Shown here in pieces: positions 9,299-17,801 of a stretch of DNA of 64,000 bases. Source of the stretch: Acinetobacter seifertii (GTDB lineage Bacteria > Pseudomonadota > Gammaproteobacteria > Pseudomonadales > Moraxellaceae); the NCBI RefSeq assembly GCF_000368065.1, contig NZ_KB851200.1, positions 1,171,204-1,235,203 on the forward strand. The letters run 5' to 3'. The position numbers were made by a program, and so were the translations under genes. The notes under the pieces are model-generated. The model searched no databases, was not told the DNA's origin, and saw only the letters and a program-made list of their open reading frames with translations. Positions within the stretch are counted from its first letter, which is position 1; every line of letters begins with the position of its first letter.

Positions 9299-9331
9299 AA
9301 AAGATAGTAAAAATTTAAGATTTCGTTTTAT

Positions 9332-9348
9332 TGCGAGATTCATGCCAA
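9332..9348 (-). promoter_or_regulatory. Sigma-54 (-24/-12) promoter of the ABC pair
   Basis: The minus strand reads TTGGCATGAATCTCGCA: GG, 10 bases, GC. It overlaps the upstream ATG candidate of the ABC gene (9341-9343), which argues for a start at 9298. Confidence 0.62.
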
Positions 9349-9416
9349 ATTAATGATCTTAAAAAATATTTTAAATTATTGTTTTATATTGTTTTTATAC
9401 AGTGCTATTTATGGGG

Positions 9417-9434
9417 GTGTTGTTTTTAAAACAC
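9417..9434. promoter_or_regulatory. Activator-binding dyad (UAS), copy 3
   Basis: The dyad is GTGTT-N8-AACAC, extendable to GGTGTT and AACACC. It lies between the divergent sigma-54 promoters at 9332 (about 80 bp away) and 9533 (about 110 bp away), so it could serve both. Confidence 0.62.
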
Positions 9435-9447
9435 CAGCGCAATTCTT

Positions 9448-9465
9448 TTGTTGTAATCGCAACAA
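9448..9465. promoter_or_regulatory. Activator-binding dyad (UAS), copy 4
   Basis: The dyad is TTGTT-N8-AACAA, 31 bp from copy 3 centre to centre. That is about three helical turns, as expected for paired enhancer sites. Confidence 0.58.
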
Positions 9466-9532
9466 AATTTGATATATCAACATCATAAAAAAAGATATTA
9501 AAAATACTTTATAAATATCAATATATTAATTA

Positions 9533-9549
9533 ATGGCATCAATTTTGCT
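9533..9549 (+). promoter_or_regulatory. Sigma-54 (-24/-12) promoter of the first DszB-like gene
   Basis: The sequence is ATGGCATCAATTTTGCT with the GG-N10-GC spacing. It lies 33 bp before the ATG at 9582, and AAGGATG near 9570 is the ribosome-binding site. Confidence 0.76.
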
Positions 9550-9581
9550 TTAAAGCATGAAAACCACAAAAGGATGTCACG

Positions 9582-10634
9582 ATGACAACACATCAAACTC
9601 AACCATTAAACACACTTTGGTATACACGCTGCCCTGTACCAACTGGTCTAGGCATTTCAATTCAAAAAGGTTGGCTCAAAGAAAAGTTTAATGAGCAACA
9701 GATTGAAATAAAATCAATTCGAGAATCAAACTCCAAAGATATTCGTAACTCTCATTTTAATCATACCCTTGCCAACTCAGTTCGACATGGCGGCAGTATC
9801 CCTGCAATCTGGGCATATTCATCTGGTCAAAAAACTAAAGTAATTGGATTATCTTGGGCGGATGAAGTTCAACTATTGTTAACGCGCTACGATTCAAACA
9901 TCAAAACTGTTGCAGACTTAAAAGGCAAACGTTTTGGTATTCCACTGAATCAAGATGCAATTATTGATTTCTCGCGTGCACAGGCGATTCGTGGTTTAGA
10001 AAATTCATTAAAAACCGTAAATTTGAAGGTGAATGATCTTGAGTTGGTCGATTGTTTACGAGCAGACATTTTAGCTGCCCAACAACAACAGCCTGAAGAA
10101 AATGATTCTAGCTTTTATGGTAACCGCAACAAAATTAATGCAAGTGCAGAGATCGTGGCATTAATTAAAGGTGATGTTGATGCTATTTTCCTAAAAGGTG
10201 CACATGCTGCGCAAATTGCTCATGATTTTGCCCTGCATACCATTATTGATATTGGCTCACATCCTGACCCTATTCTACGCTCCAATAATGGAACACCAAG
10301 AACGCTGACTGTCGATGAAGATTTTCTAACACAATATCCAAAGCAAGCCCAATCAATTGTCGATGCTGTTTTACAAGCAGAACAATGGGCACATGCACAT
10401 GCCGATGAAACCCATCGTTATTTGGCAAAAGAATGTAATAGTAGTGAGCAATGGGTTCATGCAGCATACGGTGCAGATGCACATCTAAAACTGAACACTA
10501 ACTTTGATGAGACTTCTATTGTTGCTTTACAAGACTTGAGTGACTTTCTCTATCGCTGGAACTTTATTCCTGCACAGATTAATGTTCGTGAATGGCTGGC
10601 GCAGGATATTTCTATTCAAGCTCAAGTAGCTTAA
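9582..10634 (+). CDS. DszB-like sulfinate desulfinase (would usually be annotated as an ABC substrate-binding protein)
   Basis: A 350-residue protein of the SsuA/THI5-like binding-protein fold with no signal peptide, so it should be cytoplasmic. The enzyme DszB (2'-hydroxybiphenyl-2-sulfinate desulfinase) shares this fold and needs Cys27, His60 and Arg70. Here TRCPVPTG carries Cys17, and HFNHTLANSVRHGG carries His58 and Arg68. The His-to-Arg spacing of 10 and the RxGGxIP context are the same as in DszB. It would release sulfite from a sulfinate, the last step of a desulfurisation route. It is a single gene between its own sigma-54 promoter and a terminator at 10647. The alternative is an odd binding protein, but the missing export signal argues against that. 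Confidence 0.78.
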   Translation: MTTHQTQPLNTLWYTRCPVPTGLGISIQKGWLKEKFNEQQIEIKSIRESNSKDIRNSHFNHTLANSVRHGGSIPAIWAYSSGQKTKVIGLSWADEVQLLLTRYDSNIKTVADLKGKRFGIPLNQDAIIDFSRAQAIRGLENSLKTVNLKVNDLELVDCLRADILAAQQQQPEENDSSFYGNRNKINASAEIVALIKGDVDAIFLKGAHAAQIAHDFALHTIIDIGSHPDPILRSNNGTPRTLTVDEDFLTQYPKQAQSIVDAVLQAEQWAHAHADETHRYLAKECNSSEQWVHAAYGADAHLKLNTNFDETSIVALQDLSDFLYRWNFIPAQINVREWLAQDISIQAQVA

Positions 10635-10646
10635 TAGTACAAAAGC

Positions 10647-10677
10647 AAAAAGGTTGTCTTGATGACAACCTTTTTTG
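10647..10677 (+). terminator. Intrinsic terminator
   Basis: The stem AGGTTGTC (10651-10658) pairs with GACAACCT (10664-10671), followed by six further T residues. It ends the DszB-like gene. Confidence 0.85.
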
Positions 10678-10680
10678 TTT

Positions 10681-11098
10681 TTAGCATCCAAATTCAAGTA
10701 ACCATAAACTATCGTAGTAGTTAGCATCAGTAATGTTAACCTCTTTAATAACAATTATTTTAACGGAGTCTTATCGAGTTTTTATCCAATTTGGAGACGT
10801 TTCCGGGTACCATATTTCTGATCGAACTCAGATTAGTTAAACCATTAATTGCCTTTGCTTGTGTCAATTCAAAATCTAAACTCACGAAAACATTTACTGG
10901 TGCAAAGGCGGCATGGATGCCGTCCGTTGGGCTGTGGCAACATGGACGTGCCATCAGCCAAACAAAGGATTTTTGTTACTTTTCATCCCTGAAAAGTAAG
11001 GCAGCACTTATACAAAAAAAACTTCTGACTAATCTTAAATTATGAGGCAGTATTAACCTCTTTACATACCAGACCTAAATTTAATTCCTATATTTAGA
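10681..11098. repeat. Intergenic segment with hairpin and an 84-codon open frame, possibly a degenerate repeat element
   Basis: No confident gene lies between the convergent stops. A frame at 10791-11045 (plus) encodes a peptide with AAWMPSVGLWQHG that I associate with fragments scattered through Acinetobacter intergenic regions; I cannot verify this here. There is no clear ribosome-binding site. A perfect 10-bp inverted repeat, TTACTTTTCA (10976-10985) with TGAAAAGTAA (10990-10999), has a 4-base loop. Nine bases of each arm recur at 22623 and 22648. This is probably a mobile or degenerate element rather than a gene. Confidence 0.4.
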
Positions 11099-12367
11099 TT
11101 ATTTATTAAATTTAGTCACATTTTCCGCCTGCTTCTTTAGAAGTACGGAGTTGTATTCTCCTGGTGGAATATTATTTAAATAATAATTTCCAACATGATA
11201 GAGCCTCCAGCGAATTGGATCATGCGTGGTGTGAGTTCGAGCATTACGCCAGAAGCGATCTAGATTCCATTTCGATAAGGTTGAACTTGCCCCGAGTAAT
11301 CCAAAAATTTCACTCGAAATTTTTAAAGATGCATGATCAGACTCACTACGGGTAGCAGCAACCGATAAAATCAGTTCAGTTTGTAATTCTTCATCTTCTA
11401 CATTTGCCAAATGCTGTTCAAAAATCTGTGCTGAACGATCTAACAATGCCTCAGCCGAACGGACCAAAACAGCAAACTCACCAATTTGTTTAATGATATG
11501 AGGTTCATGTGTAGGTGAATCGACGCCACTTTCCACCCAAGGTCGAGCATGATGTTGTAAATAATCAATCCCGCCTTGTAATGCGCCCTTCGCAATTCCT
11601 GTGTCCATTGCAGCGTGTAGAATTTGAGGCCAAGTCAGTCCCGTACGTAGAACCGTACCTAAACCACCTGTATTTCGCTTGGCAACATAACGTTCATCAA
11701 CAATCACATCTTTAAAATTAACAGTGCCACTGACGCTATTATTTTGTCCCATTGCATCCCAGTCATCGAGCAACTCTACTCCCTGTGTATTTCGATGAAT
11801 TAAAATTGAAACTGGTCCATCATCACTACCAGCAAATAAAGAAATCCATTCTGCGAGTAAAGAGCCTGTAGAATAAAACTTACTACCATTTAAAATTAAT
11901 TGTCCTTCTGCATTTCGTTCTACGCGTGTTTTATGATGGAACTTATCTTTGCCTCCCACTTCTGCAAGTGCATTGCCCAAACGCTTTCCACTTAATACAT
12001 CGGCAAGTAATTGATCACGAATTTCATCGTCATAGCCAGTTAAAATTCCTCGGAACATAGTGAAGTGAATTTGTAATAACTGCCCTACACCACCATCGGC
12101 AGATGAAATAATTTTCACCACATTGACCAAAGTTGAAATACTGGCACCTAAGCCTCCAAACTGCTTAGGTACAATAATCGCGGTTAAACCAGCTTCTGAA
12201 ATTAAACGCGCCTGATCATAAGGGACAGTCTTGTTATAACTTGGATCTCGAGCAAATTGATTCAGTTGATCTGCCACCTCTTTTGCAATCTCAAGTGCTT
12301 CTTGCTCACTTTGAATATGTCTTACGCTACCTAATTCTAAAAAACTGCGTTGGTTAATATCGTTCAT
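11099..12367 (-). CDS. DszC/SfnB-like flavin-dependent monooxygenase of the acyl-CoA dehydrogenase fold
   Basis: A 422-residue acyl-CoA-dehydrogenase-fold flavoprotein. The C-terminal block RNARTHTTHDPIRWRLYHVG is the signature of the monooxygenase branch that includes DszC and SfnB. In DszC the corresponding His is needed for flavin hydroperoxide chemistry. It lacks any acyl-CoA pathway neighbours. It is the last gene of the minus-strand operon that begins at 20811, 27 bp after the ABC ATPase gene. With the SsuD-like enzyme and the DszB-like desulfinase of the same operon it could oxidise a thioether or sulfoxide, leading to a sulfinate that is then desulfinated. Substrate is unknown. Confidence 0.85.
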   Translation of the reverse strand: MNDINQRSFLELGSVRHIQSEQEALEIAKEVADQLNQFARDPSYNKTVPYDQARLISEAGLTAIIVPKQFGGLGASISTLVNVVKIISSADGGVGQLLQIHFTMFRGILTGYDDEIRDQLLADVLSGKRLGNALAEVGGKDKFHHKTRVERNAEGQLILNGSKFYSTGSLLAEWISLFAGSDDGPVSILIHRNTQGVELLDDWDAMGQNNSVSGTVNFKDVIVDERYVAKRNTGGLGTVLRTGLTWPQILHAAMDTGIAKGALQGGIDYLQHHARPWVESGVDSPTHEPHIIKQIGEFAVLVRSAEALLDRSAQIFEQHLANVEDEELQTELILSVAATRSESDHASLKISSEIFGLLGASSTLSKWNLDRFWRNARTHTTHDPIRWRLYHVGNYYLNNIPPGEYNSVLLKKQAENVTKFNK

Positions 12368-12394
12368 TTTTAACTCCGAAAAATCTGTTCTTTT

Positions 12395-14212
12395 TTATGC
12401 GCTAACTTCTAATACGTTGTTTTTAAACAAGCTTGGCGCATGGGTAAGCAAAGTTTTGGTATATATATGTTGAGGATGACTCAGCACTTGATCTGTTTCA
12501 CCGTATTCAACAATATGTCCATTTTTTAATACGGCGACCCGATCTGCGATTGCACGAACAACCCCTAGGTTATGGGTCACAAATAGTAAGGTCACACCTT
12601 GCTGCTGAAGATCTTGTAACAGTTTTAAAATAGATGCCTGAACTGAAACATCCAAAGCAGAGGTAATCTCATCACAAATCAAAACATCAGGTTGGCACAG
12701 CAAAGCTCGCGCGATAGCCACACGTTGTCGCTCTCCACCTGATAGATCTCTAGGATAGAGTTCTTGAACTTGTATAGGCAGAGAGACTTGTTTAAGTACC
12801 TGTGTGACTTTTTCTAAGGCTTCTTGTCGAGATGCTCCAAAGAAATGCTGCACGACCTTAATTAATGTCTGACCAATCGTATGTGCTGGATTCAAGGCTT
12901 TATAAGGGTTTTGAAAGATATATTGCAGTTTATGTCGCTGCCGTAAATGACGCTGTTGCCCACGCAATGACAAGACTTCATGGGCTAAGGTAATTTGTCC
13001 ATCTGCATTTTCATTCAGGCCTGCAATAACACGTGATAAAGTTGTTTTTCCTGAACCAGATTCACCAACTAATGCTAAACATTCGCCTTTTTTGAGTTGA
13101 AATGAGATATCAAAAAGAGCCTGTTGCTGCCCATACCATGCATTAATATGTTCAACTTTTAGCAGTGCTTCTCGATCAGTTTCTCTTTCAATAACCTGAT
13201 GATCAAGCTCTTTAAAATTAATCACACCAACATGATCCGAATGGTGACAAGCAACAAAATGTGGGTCAAACTCATCTTTTAATTGAGTTAATTCAGGTTG
13301 TTTTTGACGGCATATGTCTGTGGCGAAAGTACAACGTACTGCAAAAGCACATCCCGCTGGACGTTCATTTGGTGACGGCGCGTGTCCTTCAATTGGAGAT
13401 AAATATTTTCGAATAGCCACATCGGGAATGGCGTTAAGTAAACCTTGCGTATAAGGGTGTTTAGGGGTTTCAAATAGTTGGGTTAATACCGCATCTTCAG
13501 CAATTCGCCCTGAATATAAAACAATCACCCGATCTGCAATGTCTTTTACAACTGTTAAATCATGCGATACATAAATAGCAGCAACATTATATTCGCGGCA
13601 TAATTTACGGATGATGTTCAACACCAAGGTCTGTGTCGTTACATCTAAGGCGGTGGTTGGCTCATCTAAAACAATCAAACGTGGCTGTAGCAAAAAGGCC
13701 AATGCCAATAAAATTCGTTGTTGTTGCCCACCTGAAAGTTGATGAGGATAACGCTTTAGAAATAGCTCATCATGAGGTAATCCCACTTCGTCTAAAATTT
13801 TGGCTACTTTCTGGTATTTTTCAGCACTTGATGACTGTGCCTGATGGACTTCTAATAATTCAAATAAATGTTGACCAATACTTAATGCTGGGTTAAGTGC
13901 CGTTCCTGGATCTTGAGCGACATGACTAATTTTATGGCCACGAACCTGACGTAAAGCATGATCATCTAAACTGAGAATATCTTCATCATCCAGTTCAATA
14001 GTCCCTTGGATGATTTTGGCACCATGCCGTGCATAGCCCAATAAGGCACTTGATAATGTCGTTTTACCAGAACCACTTTCTCCGACCAGCCCTAGAACCT
14101 CACCTTCTCTCAAGCTAAATGAAATATTAGAAACGATATGATTACCGGTGTTTACCAATGCCACAGTTAAGTCTGTTACGGTCAATACTGTATTTTTAAA
14201 TGTATTTGCCAT
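12395..14212 (-). CDS. Dipeptide/oligopeptide-type ABC importer, fused twin ATPase
   Basis: A 605-residue protein with two complete ATPase domains in tandem. Each has a GESGSGKTT Walker A (about residues 48-56 and 370-378). Signatures are LSGGQQQR and LSGGERQR, and Walker B blocks are VLDEPT and ICDEIT. A Cys-containing oligopeptide/dipeptide transporter C-terminal region (CAFAVRCTF) follows the first domain. This is the layout of GsiA and other fused DppD-DppF proteins. It follows the inner permease gene with a 2-bp gap. It powers uptake of the substrate bound by the Tat-type lipoprotein at 16217, probably a peptide-like or organosulfur compound. Confidence 0.92.
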   Translation of the reverse strand: MANTFKNTVLTVTDLTVALVNTGNHIVSNISFSLREGEVLGLVGESGSGKTTLSSALLGYARHGAKIIQGTIELDDEDILSLDDHALRQVRGHKISHVAQDPGTALNPALSIGQHLFELLEVHQAQSSSAEKYQKVAKILDEVGLPHDELFLKRYPHQLSGGQQQRILLALAFLLQPRLIVLDEPTTALDVTTQTLVLNIIRKLCREYNVAAIYVSHDLTVVKDIADRVIVLYSGRIAEDAVLTQLFETPKHPYTQGLLNAIPDVAIRKYLSPIEGHAPSPNERPAGCAFAVRCTFATDICRQKQPELTQLKDEFDPHFVACHHSDHVGVINFKELDHQVIERETDREALLKVEHINAWYGQQQALFDISFQLKKGECLALVGESGSGKTTLSRVIAGLNENADGQITLAHEVLSLRGQQRHLRQRHKLQYIFQNPYKALNPAHTIGQTLIKVVQHFFGASRQEALEKVTQVLKQVSLPIQVQELYPRDLSGGERQRVAIARALLCQPDVLICDEITSALDVSVQASILKLLQDLQQQGVTLLFVTHNLGVVRAIADRVAVLKNGHIVEYGETDQVLSHPQHIYTKTLLTHAPSLFKNNVLEVSA

Positions 14213-14214
14213 GT

Positions 14215-15063
14215 TTATTTTTCCTCAATCCGAGCTGCTGCACGTCCAACTCCCTCTGCCAATACATTTGTTCCAAGTGCAAACAAAGCAATTAAAATGA
14301 CAGGAGCAAACACGGCCCATGGTTGAACTAATAAACCAGCGCGATTTTCATTAATCATGAGTCCCCAATCTGCTGCTGGAGGTGCCACACCATAACCCAG
14401 AAAAGCCAAACCTGATAACATGCCCACCGCCCATGTCAGCATCACACCCAGATGAATGAGTAAAGGTGTCAACATGTTGGGTAAAATTTCACGAAATAAA
14501 ATATAAATTTTTGAATAACCAAGAATTCGGGCGGCTTCGATATATTCCTGTTCCACTAAATTAAGTGCAACGCTTCGCGCAAGACGTACGACTCCAGGAA
14601 TAAAAGCAATTGAAACCGTTAGAACAATGAGCCAAGGCTGTCTACCTAACATCGAAACGATAAGTAAGACTAAAATAAGATCGGGAAAGGCCATAAAAAC
14701 ATCAGTCAGCCAAGTCACGAACTGATCAATCTTATTTCGTGCAAAAGCAGCTAATATGCCTAAACTAGAACCAATCACTAATGCGACCAAACTAGCAGCC
14801 AGTGTCATCCAGATAATTGAAGCACCGCCAGCAAGTACACGTGACCAAACATCATGACCAATATAGTCATAACCTAAAAATGATTTTCCTTCAGGTGGTC
14901 CATAAGTCATGCCGACCAATGCAGTGGGCTCAAATGCAACAAATAACGGTCCAACCAGTGCGAAAATCAAAACCGGAGCTGTGACTACAAATCCAAAACG
15001 TACTTGTCTTTCACGAATTAATGTTTGAAAAAAGTTTCTTTGGTACCAATGAAGTGAGCTCAT
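14215..15063 (-). CDS. ABC importer permease, DppC type
   Basis: A 282-residue inner-membrane permease with an N-terminal transmembrane segment, then the binding-protein-dependent permease domain. The cytoplasmic EAA-like loop is EYIEAARILGYSKIYILFREILPN. A longer frame begins at 15144, but the ATG at 15063 overlaps the upstream permease stop by ATGA, so that is the coupled start. It pairs with the DppB-type permease encoded just upstream. Confidence 0.9.
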   Translation of the reverse strand: MSSLHWYQRNFFQTLIRERQVRFGFVVTAPVLIFALVGPLFVAFEPTALVGMTYGPPEGKSFLGYDYIGHDVWSRVLAGGASIIWMTLAASLVALVIGSSLGILAAFARNKIDQFVTWLTDVFMAFPDLILVLLIVSMLGRQPWLIVLTVSIAFIPGVVRLARSVALNLVEQEYIEAARILGYSKIYILFREILPNMLTPLLIHLGVMLTWAVGMLSGLAFLGYGVAPPAADWGLMINENRAGLLVQPWAVFAPVILIALFALGTNVLAEGVGRAAARIEEK

Positions 15064-16211
15064 TTCCCACCTCCTTGTTGAATATTCTTTAAAGCATTGC
15101 GACGATCGACAGGTTTTACCGTAATTGGTCGGCCAGACTTCCATAAACGTAATGCCTGACGTCGCCCTGGCGAACGTGCTTTATGTCTTTTTGCAGTTCG
15201 TATTTTGGGTGTGAGTAAAGTCGTGATTAAATCTGCAATTAAATTAACAACCACCACACAAATGGTGAGCAATAAAACGATTGCTTGAATGGTCGGGATA
15301 TCCCTCATTTCGATTGCTGCATTGAGCGCATTACCAATACCGGGGTAACTGAAAACCACCTCAATAATGAGCGCACCACTCAATAGAACTCGTATGGTCA
15401 ATGCTGTACCCTGCACCACAGGAACCAATGCATTAGGTAAAACATGTTTCCAAATAATCCGGCGCTCAGGAATACCTCGCAGTCGCGCAGAGGTTACATA
15501 TTCTGACTCTAGCGCATCAATCATAGAACCACGTACTAAACGCATCAGATATGGAATGAGTGATAAAGCTAAAGTTAAAATTGGTAAAATTAAAAATTCT
15601 AGTTGGCTATAAGGCGACTCATTAGGAATCAGCAACGATGCAGCTGGCAATATGTGTAAAACCGATGTTGAAAAAAACATCATTAACCAAATCGCAATAA
15701 CAAACCCTGGCACCGCTTTAAACACAATAGAGCTAGAGACAATAATACGATCGAGTTTGCTATCGCGATGAAGCGAGAGCCACACACCTAACACGACTGA
15801 AAGCGGTACAGTAACAACAATCACGAGGCTCGTGAGTGCAACTGTATTACCAAAATAATTCTGAATAATTTGTAAAACAGGCACATTGGAATCAATCGAG
15901 CGTCCAAAATTACCTTGTAACAATTGACTCAACCAATGCCAGTATTGAAGCAATATTGGATCATTTAATCCCAATTGTTGACGAAGTATTTGTACCGTTG
16001 CTTCAGGTGCTTCTGGTCCTAAAATGACACGAGCTGGGTCAGATGGAAGTGCTTGTGTCGCAATAAAGACAATGAGACTAATAACAAATACAACCAATAC
16101 CCCTGACACCAAACGTGTCAAAAACCAAGGTAACCATGCAGGAAATTCAAATGACTTGGCAATTGCTGGTTGTTGAATGGATTCTTCTATTTTGCTGGAT
16201 TGAATTGTCAT
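15060..16211 (-). CDS. ABC importer permease, DppB type
   Basis: A 383-residue permease with six predicted membrane segments. The first (roughly residues 32-52) is followed by the conserved LPSDPARVILGPEA region. The cytoplasmic loop is EYVTSARLRGIPERRIIWKHVLPN. A basic C-terminal extension of about 60 residues, rich in Arg and Lys, is unusual for DppB, whose usual length is near 340. It is part of the operon 20811-11099 and overlaps the next permease gene by 4 bp. Confidence 0.9.
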   Translation of the reverse strand: MTIQSSKIEESIQQPAIAKSFEFPAWLPWFLTRLVSGVLVVFVISLIVFIATQALPSDPARVILGPEAPEATVQILRQQLGLNDPILLQYWHWLSQLLQGNFGRSIDSNVPVLQIIQNYFGNTVALTSLVIVVTVPLSVVLGVWLSLHRDSKLDRIIVSSSIVFKAVPGFVIAIWLMMFFSTSVLHILPAASLLIPNESPYSQLEFLILPILTLALSLIPYLMRLVRGSMIDALESEYVTSARLRGIPERRIIWKHVLPNALVPVVQGTALTIRVLLSGALIIEVVFSYPGIGNALNAAIEMRDIPTIQAIVLLLTICVVVVNLIADLITTLLTPKIRTAKRHKARSPGRRQALRLWKSGRPITVKPVDRRNALKNIQQGGGK

Positions 16212-16216
16212 ATCGG

Positions 16217-17791
16217 TTACCCTCTACGCCAGAATTCATCTGTACGCCACGCAGCAAAACCAGTGCGATCAGGCGTTACACCACCAATTTGGTTCGAATG
16301 TGCATCAAGGACATTATTAAAGCCCCAAATGAGTAAACCACCTTGCTCATGTTGAATATGCTGTGCTTCATGAACAAGAACTTTTCGTTTTTCCAAATCG
16401 GGTTGTTGTAATGCTGCATGCACTAGTTCCGTAAAGCGCTCATTCTTAAATCGAGTTTTATTATTTGCCGCACCCGGCCCATCAATTTGCAAGACTGTTA
16501 ATAAGAAAGGACGTGAAACATTCGAGCCTGTATTAAATGCCCAATCTTGTTTTACAGCATCCGCAAAAGTAGCAGCTTCAACCTGTTTAACATTAACAAT
16601 GACACCAGCCTGAGCAGCATGTTGAGCAAAAACTAATGCGGCATTGCTATCTGGGCCTGTATATAAATCGACTGTTAAACTGTTATTAAAACCAGCTTCT
16701 TTGAGTAGCGATTTTGCTTTATTTAAATCTTGCTTGCGCTGAGCAATACTGTGGTCATATACAGGATCGCTAAACGAATAAAGGTCATTTGCAACTCGTC
16801 CTTGCCCGGCTAAAGCCCGTTTAACTAAATCATCTCTATTGGTAATCAATCTAAAAGCTTGTCGTACCCGAGGATCATTGAACGGAGCTTTAGATGTATT
16901 CATATCAAATGATTGCCAAGCATCGGTTTCCGATGAAACTAGATTTAGCCGTTTATTAGATTGAATTAAAGCAATATGCTCCGCACTTACCCCAGAAGCA
17001 ATATCAATTTGGCCAGATTGCAAAGCAGCAAGACGCCCGGTCTGATCCTTAAAATCAATAATTTCTATTGCATCAGCATAAGGTTGATTTTCTTTCCAGT
17101 AATTTTCAAAACGTACAAAACGTGAACGCTGGCCGGGTGTAAAACTTTCAAGCTTAAAGGGGCCAGCGCCGATTACATTTTTAAGTGGGTCGTAGTCTGT
17201 AGGAACAATACCACCCCAGCTCATCCATGCTTCTGGTAAAACAACCAATCCCTTTCCTTGAGAAAAAGGAATTTCAACGGTATATTCATCGCGCTTTTTA
17301 ATTGCATCTCTTTGCAAAGAATAAAGATAAGCTGCAAATGGTGAGGCAAGTTTGGGGTCGGTTAATCGCCGTAAAGAGAAAATAACATCATCGGCTGTAA
17401 TAGTTTTACCGTGGTGAAATTCGAGTCCTTTTTTTAGACGAATGGTCCATTTCGTTCCATCATTATTGGGTTCAGCAAATTCAGCAAGGGCAAGTTTTGG
17501 CTGAATATCTCTTCCCCATTCCCATAACTTTGCATATAAAGGCCAGCCTCTAAACGCACTGGACATACCAATAGGTTTATGTGCATCTAAATTGCCTGCT
17601 TGGTTACCATTGATCACTCCAATTTTGATAACACCACCTTTTTTCGGCGTATCATTTTGAGGTGAAGCGGCAGTAGCGCTTTCAGACGATGAAGAGTCGG
17701 GCTTAGAACATCCTATAAGGCTCATTGCAGCAAAAGCGCCAACACCTAATCCCGTCTGTTTAATGAGTTCTCTACGTGTAATTTTATTCAT
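16217..17791 (-). CDS. ABC importer substrate-binding lipoprotein (SBP family 5) with a Tat-type signal
   Basis: A 524-residue periplasmic binding protein of the DppA/OppA family. The N-terminus combines a twin-arginine motif (TRRELIK, Arg6-Arg7) with a lipobox LIGC (Cys28), so it is probably exported folded and lipid-anchored. A Ser-rich linker follows. The ITADDVIFSLRRL and NAALVFAQHA regions are typical of the family. Tat export of a peptide-type binding protein hints at a bound cofactor or fast folding (inference). It sits between the monooxygenase gene and the two permease genes of the same operon. Confidence 0.9.
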   Translation of the reverse strand: MNKITRRELIKQTGLGVGAFAAMSLIGCSKPDSSSSESATAASPQNDTPKKGGVIKIGVINGNQAGNLDAHKPIGMSSAFRGWPLYAKLWEWGRDIQPKLALAEFAEPNNDGTKWTIRLKKGLEFHHGKTITADDVIFSLRRLTDPKLASPFAAYLYSLQRDAIKKRDEYTVEIPFSQGKGLVVLPEAWMSWGGIVPTDYDPLKNVIGAGPFKLESFTPGQRSRFVRFENYWKENQPYADAIEIIDFKDQTGRLAALQSGQIDIASGVSAEHIALIQSNKRLNLVSSETDAWQSFDMNTSKAPFNDPRVRQAFRLITNRDDLVKRALAGQGRVANDLYSFSDPVYDHSIAQRKQDLNKAKSLLKEAGFNNSLTVDLYTGPDSNAALVFAQHAAQAGVIVNVKQVEAATFADAVKQDWAFNTGSNVSRPFLLTVLQIDGPGAANNKTRFKNERFTELVHAALQQPDLEKRKVLVHEAQHIQHEQGGLLIWGFNNVLDAHSNQIGGVTPDRTGFAAWRTDEFWRRG

Positions 17792-17801
17792 GCCTTCTCC
17801 C

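Noticed and set aside
10760..10954. 64-codon minus-strand frame opposite the 10791 frame
   Set aside because: There is no ribosome-binding site, and it overlaps the presumed repeat element; neither frame can be supported as a gene.
15064..15144. Longer N-terminus of the DppC-type permease
   Set aside because: It would overlap the upstream permease by 85 bp; the ATG at 15063 makes a standard ATGA overlap.
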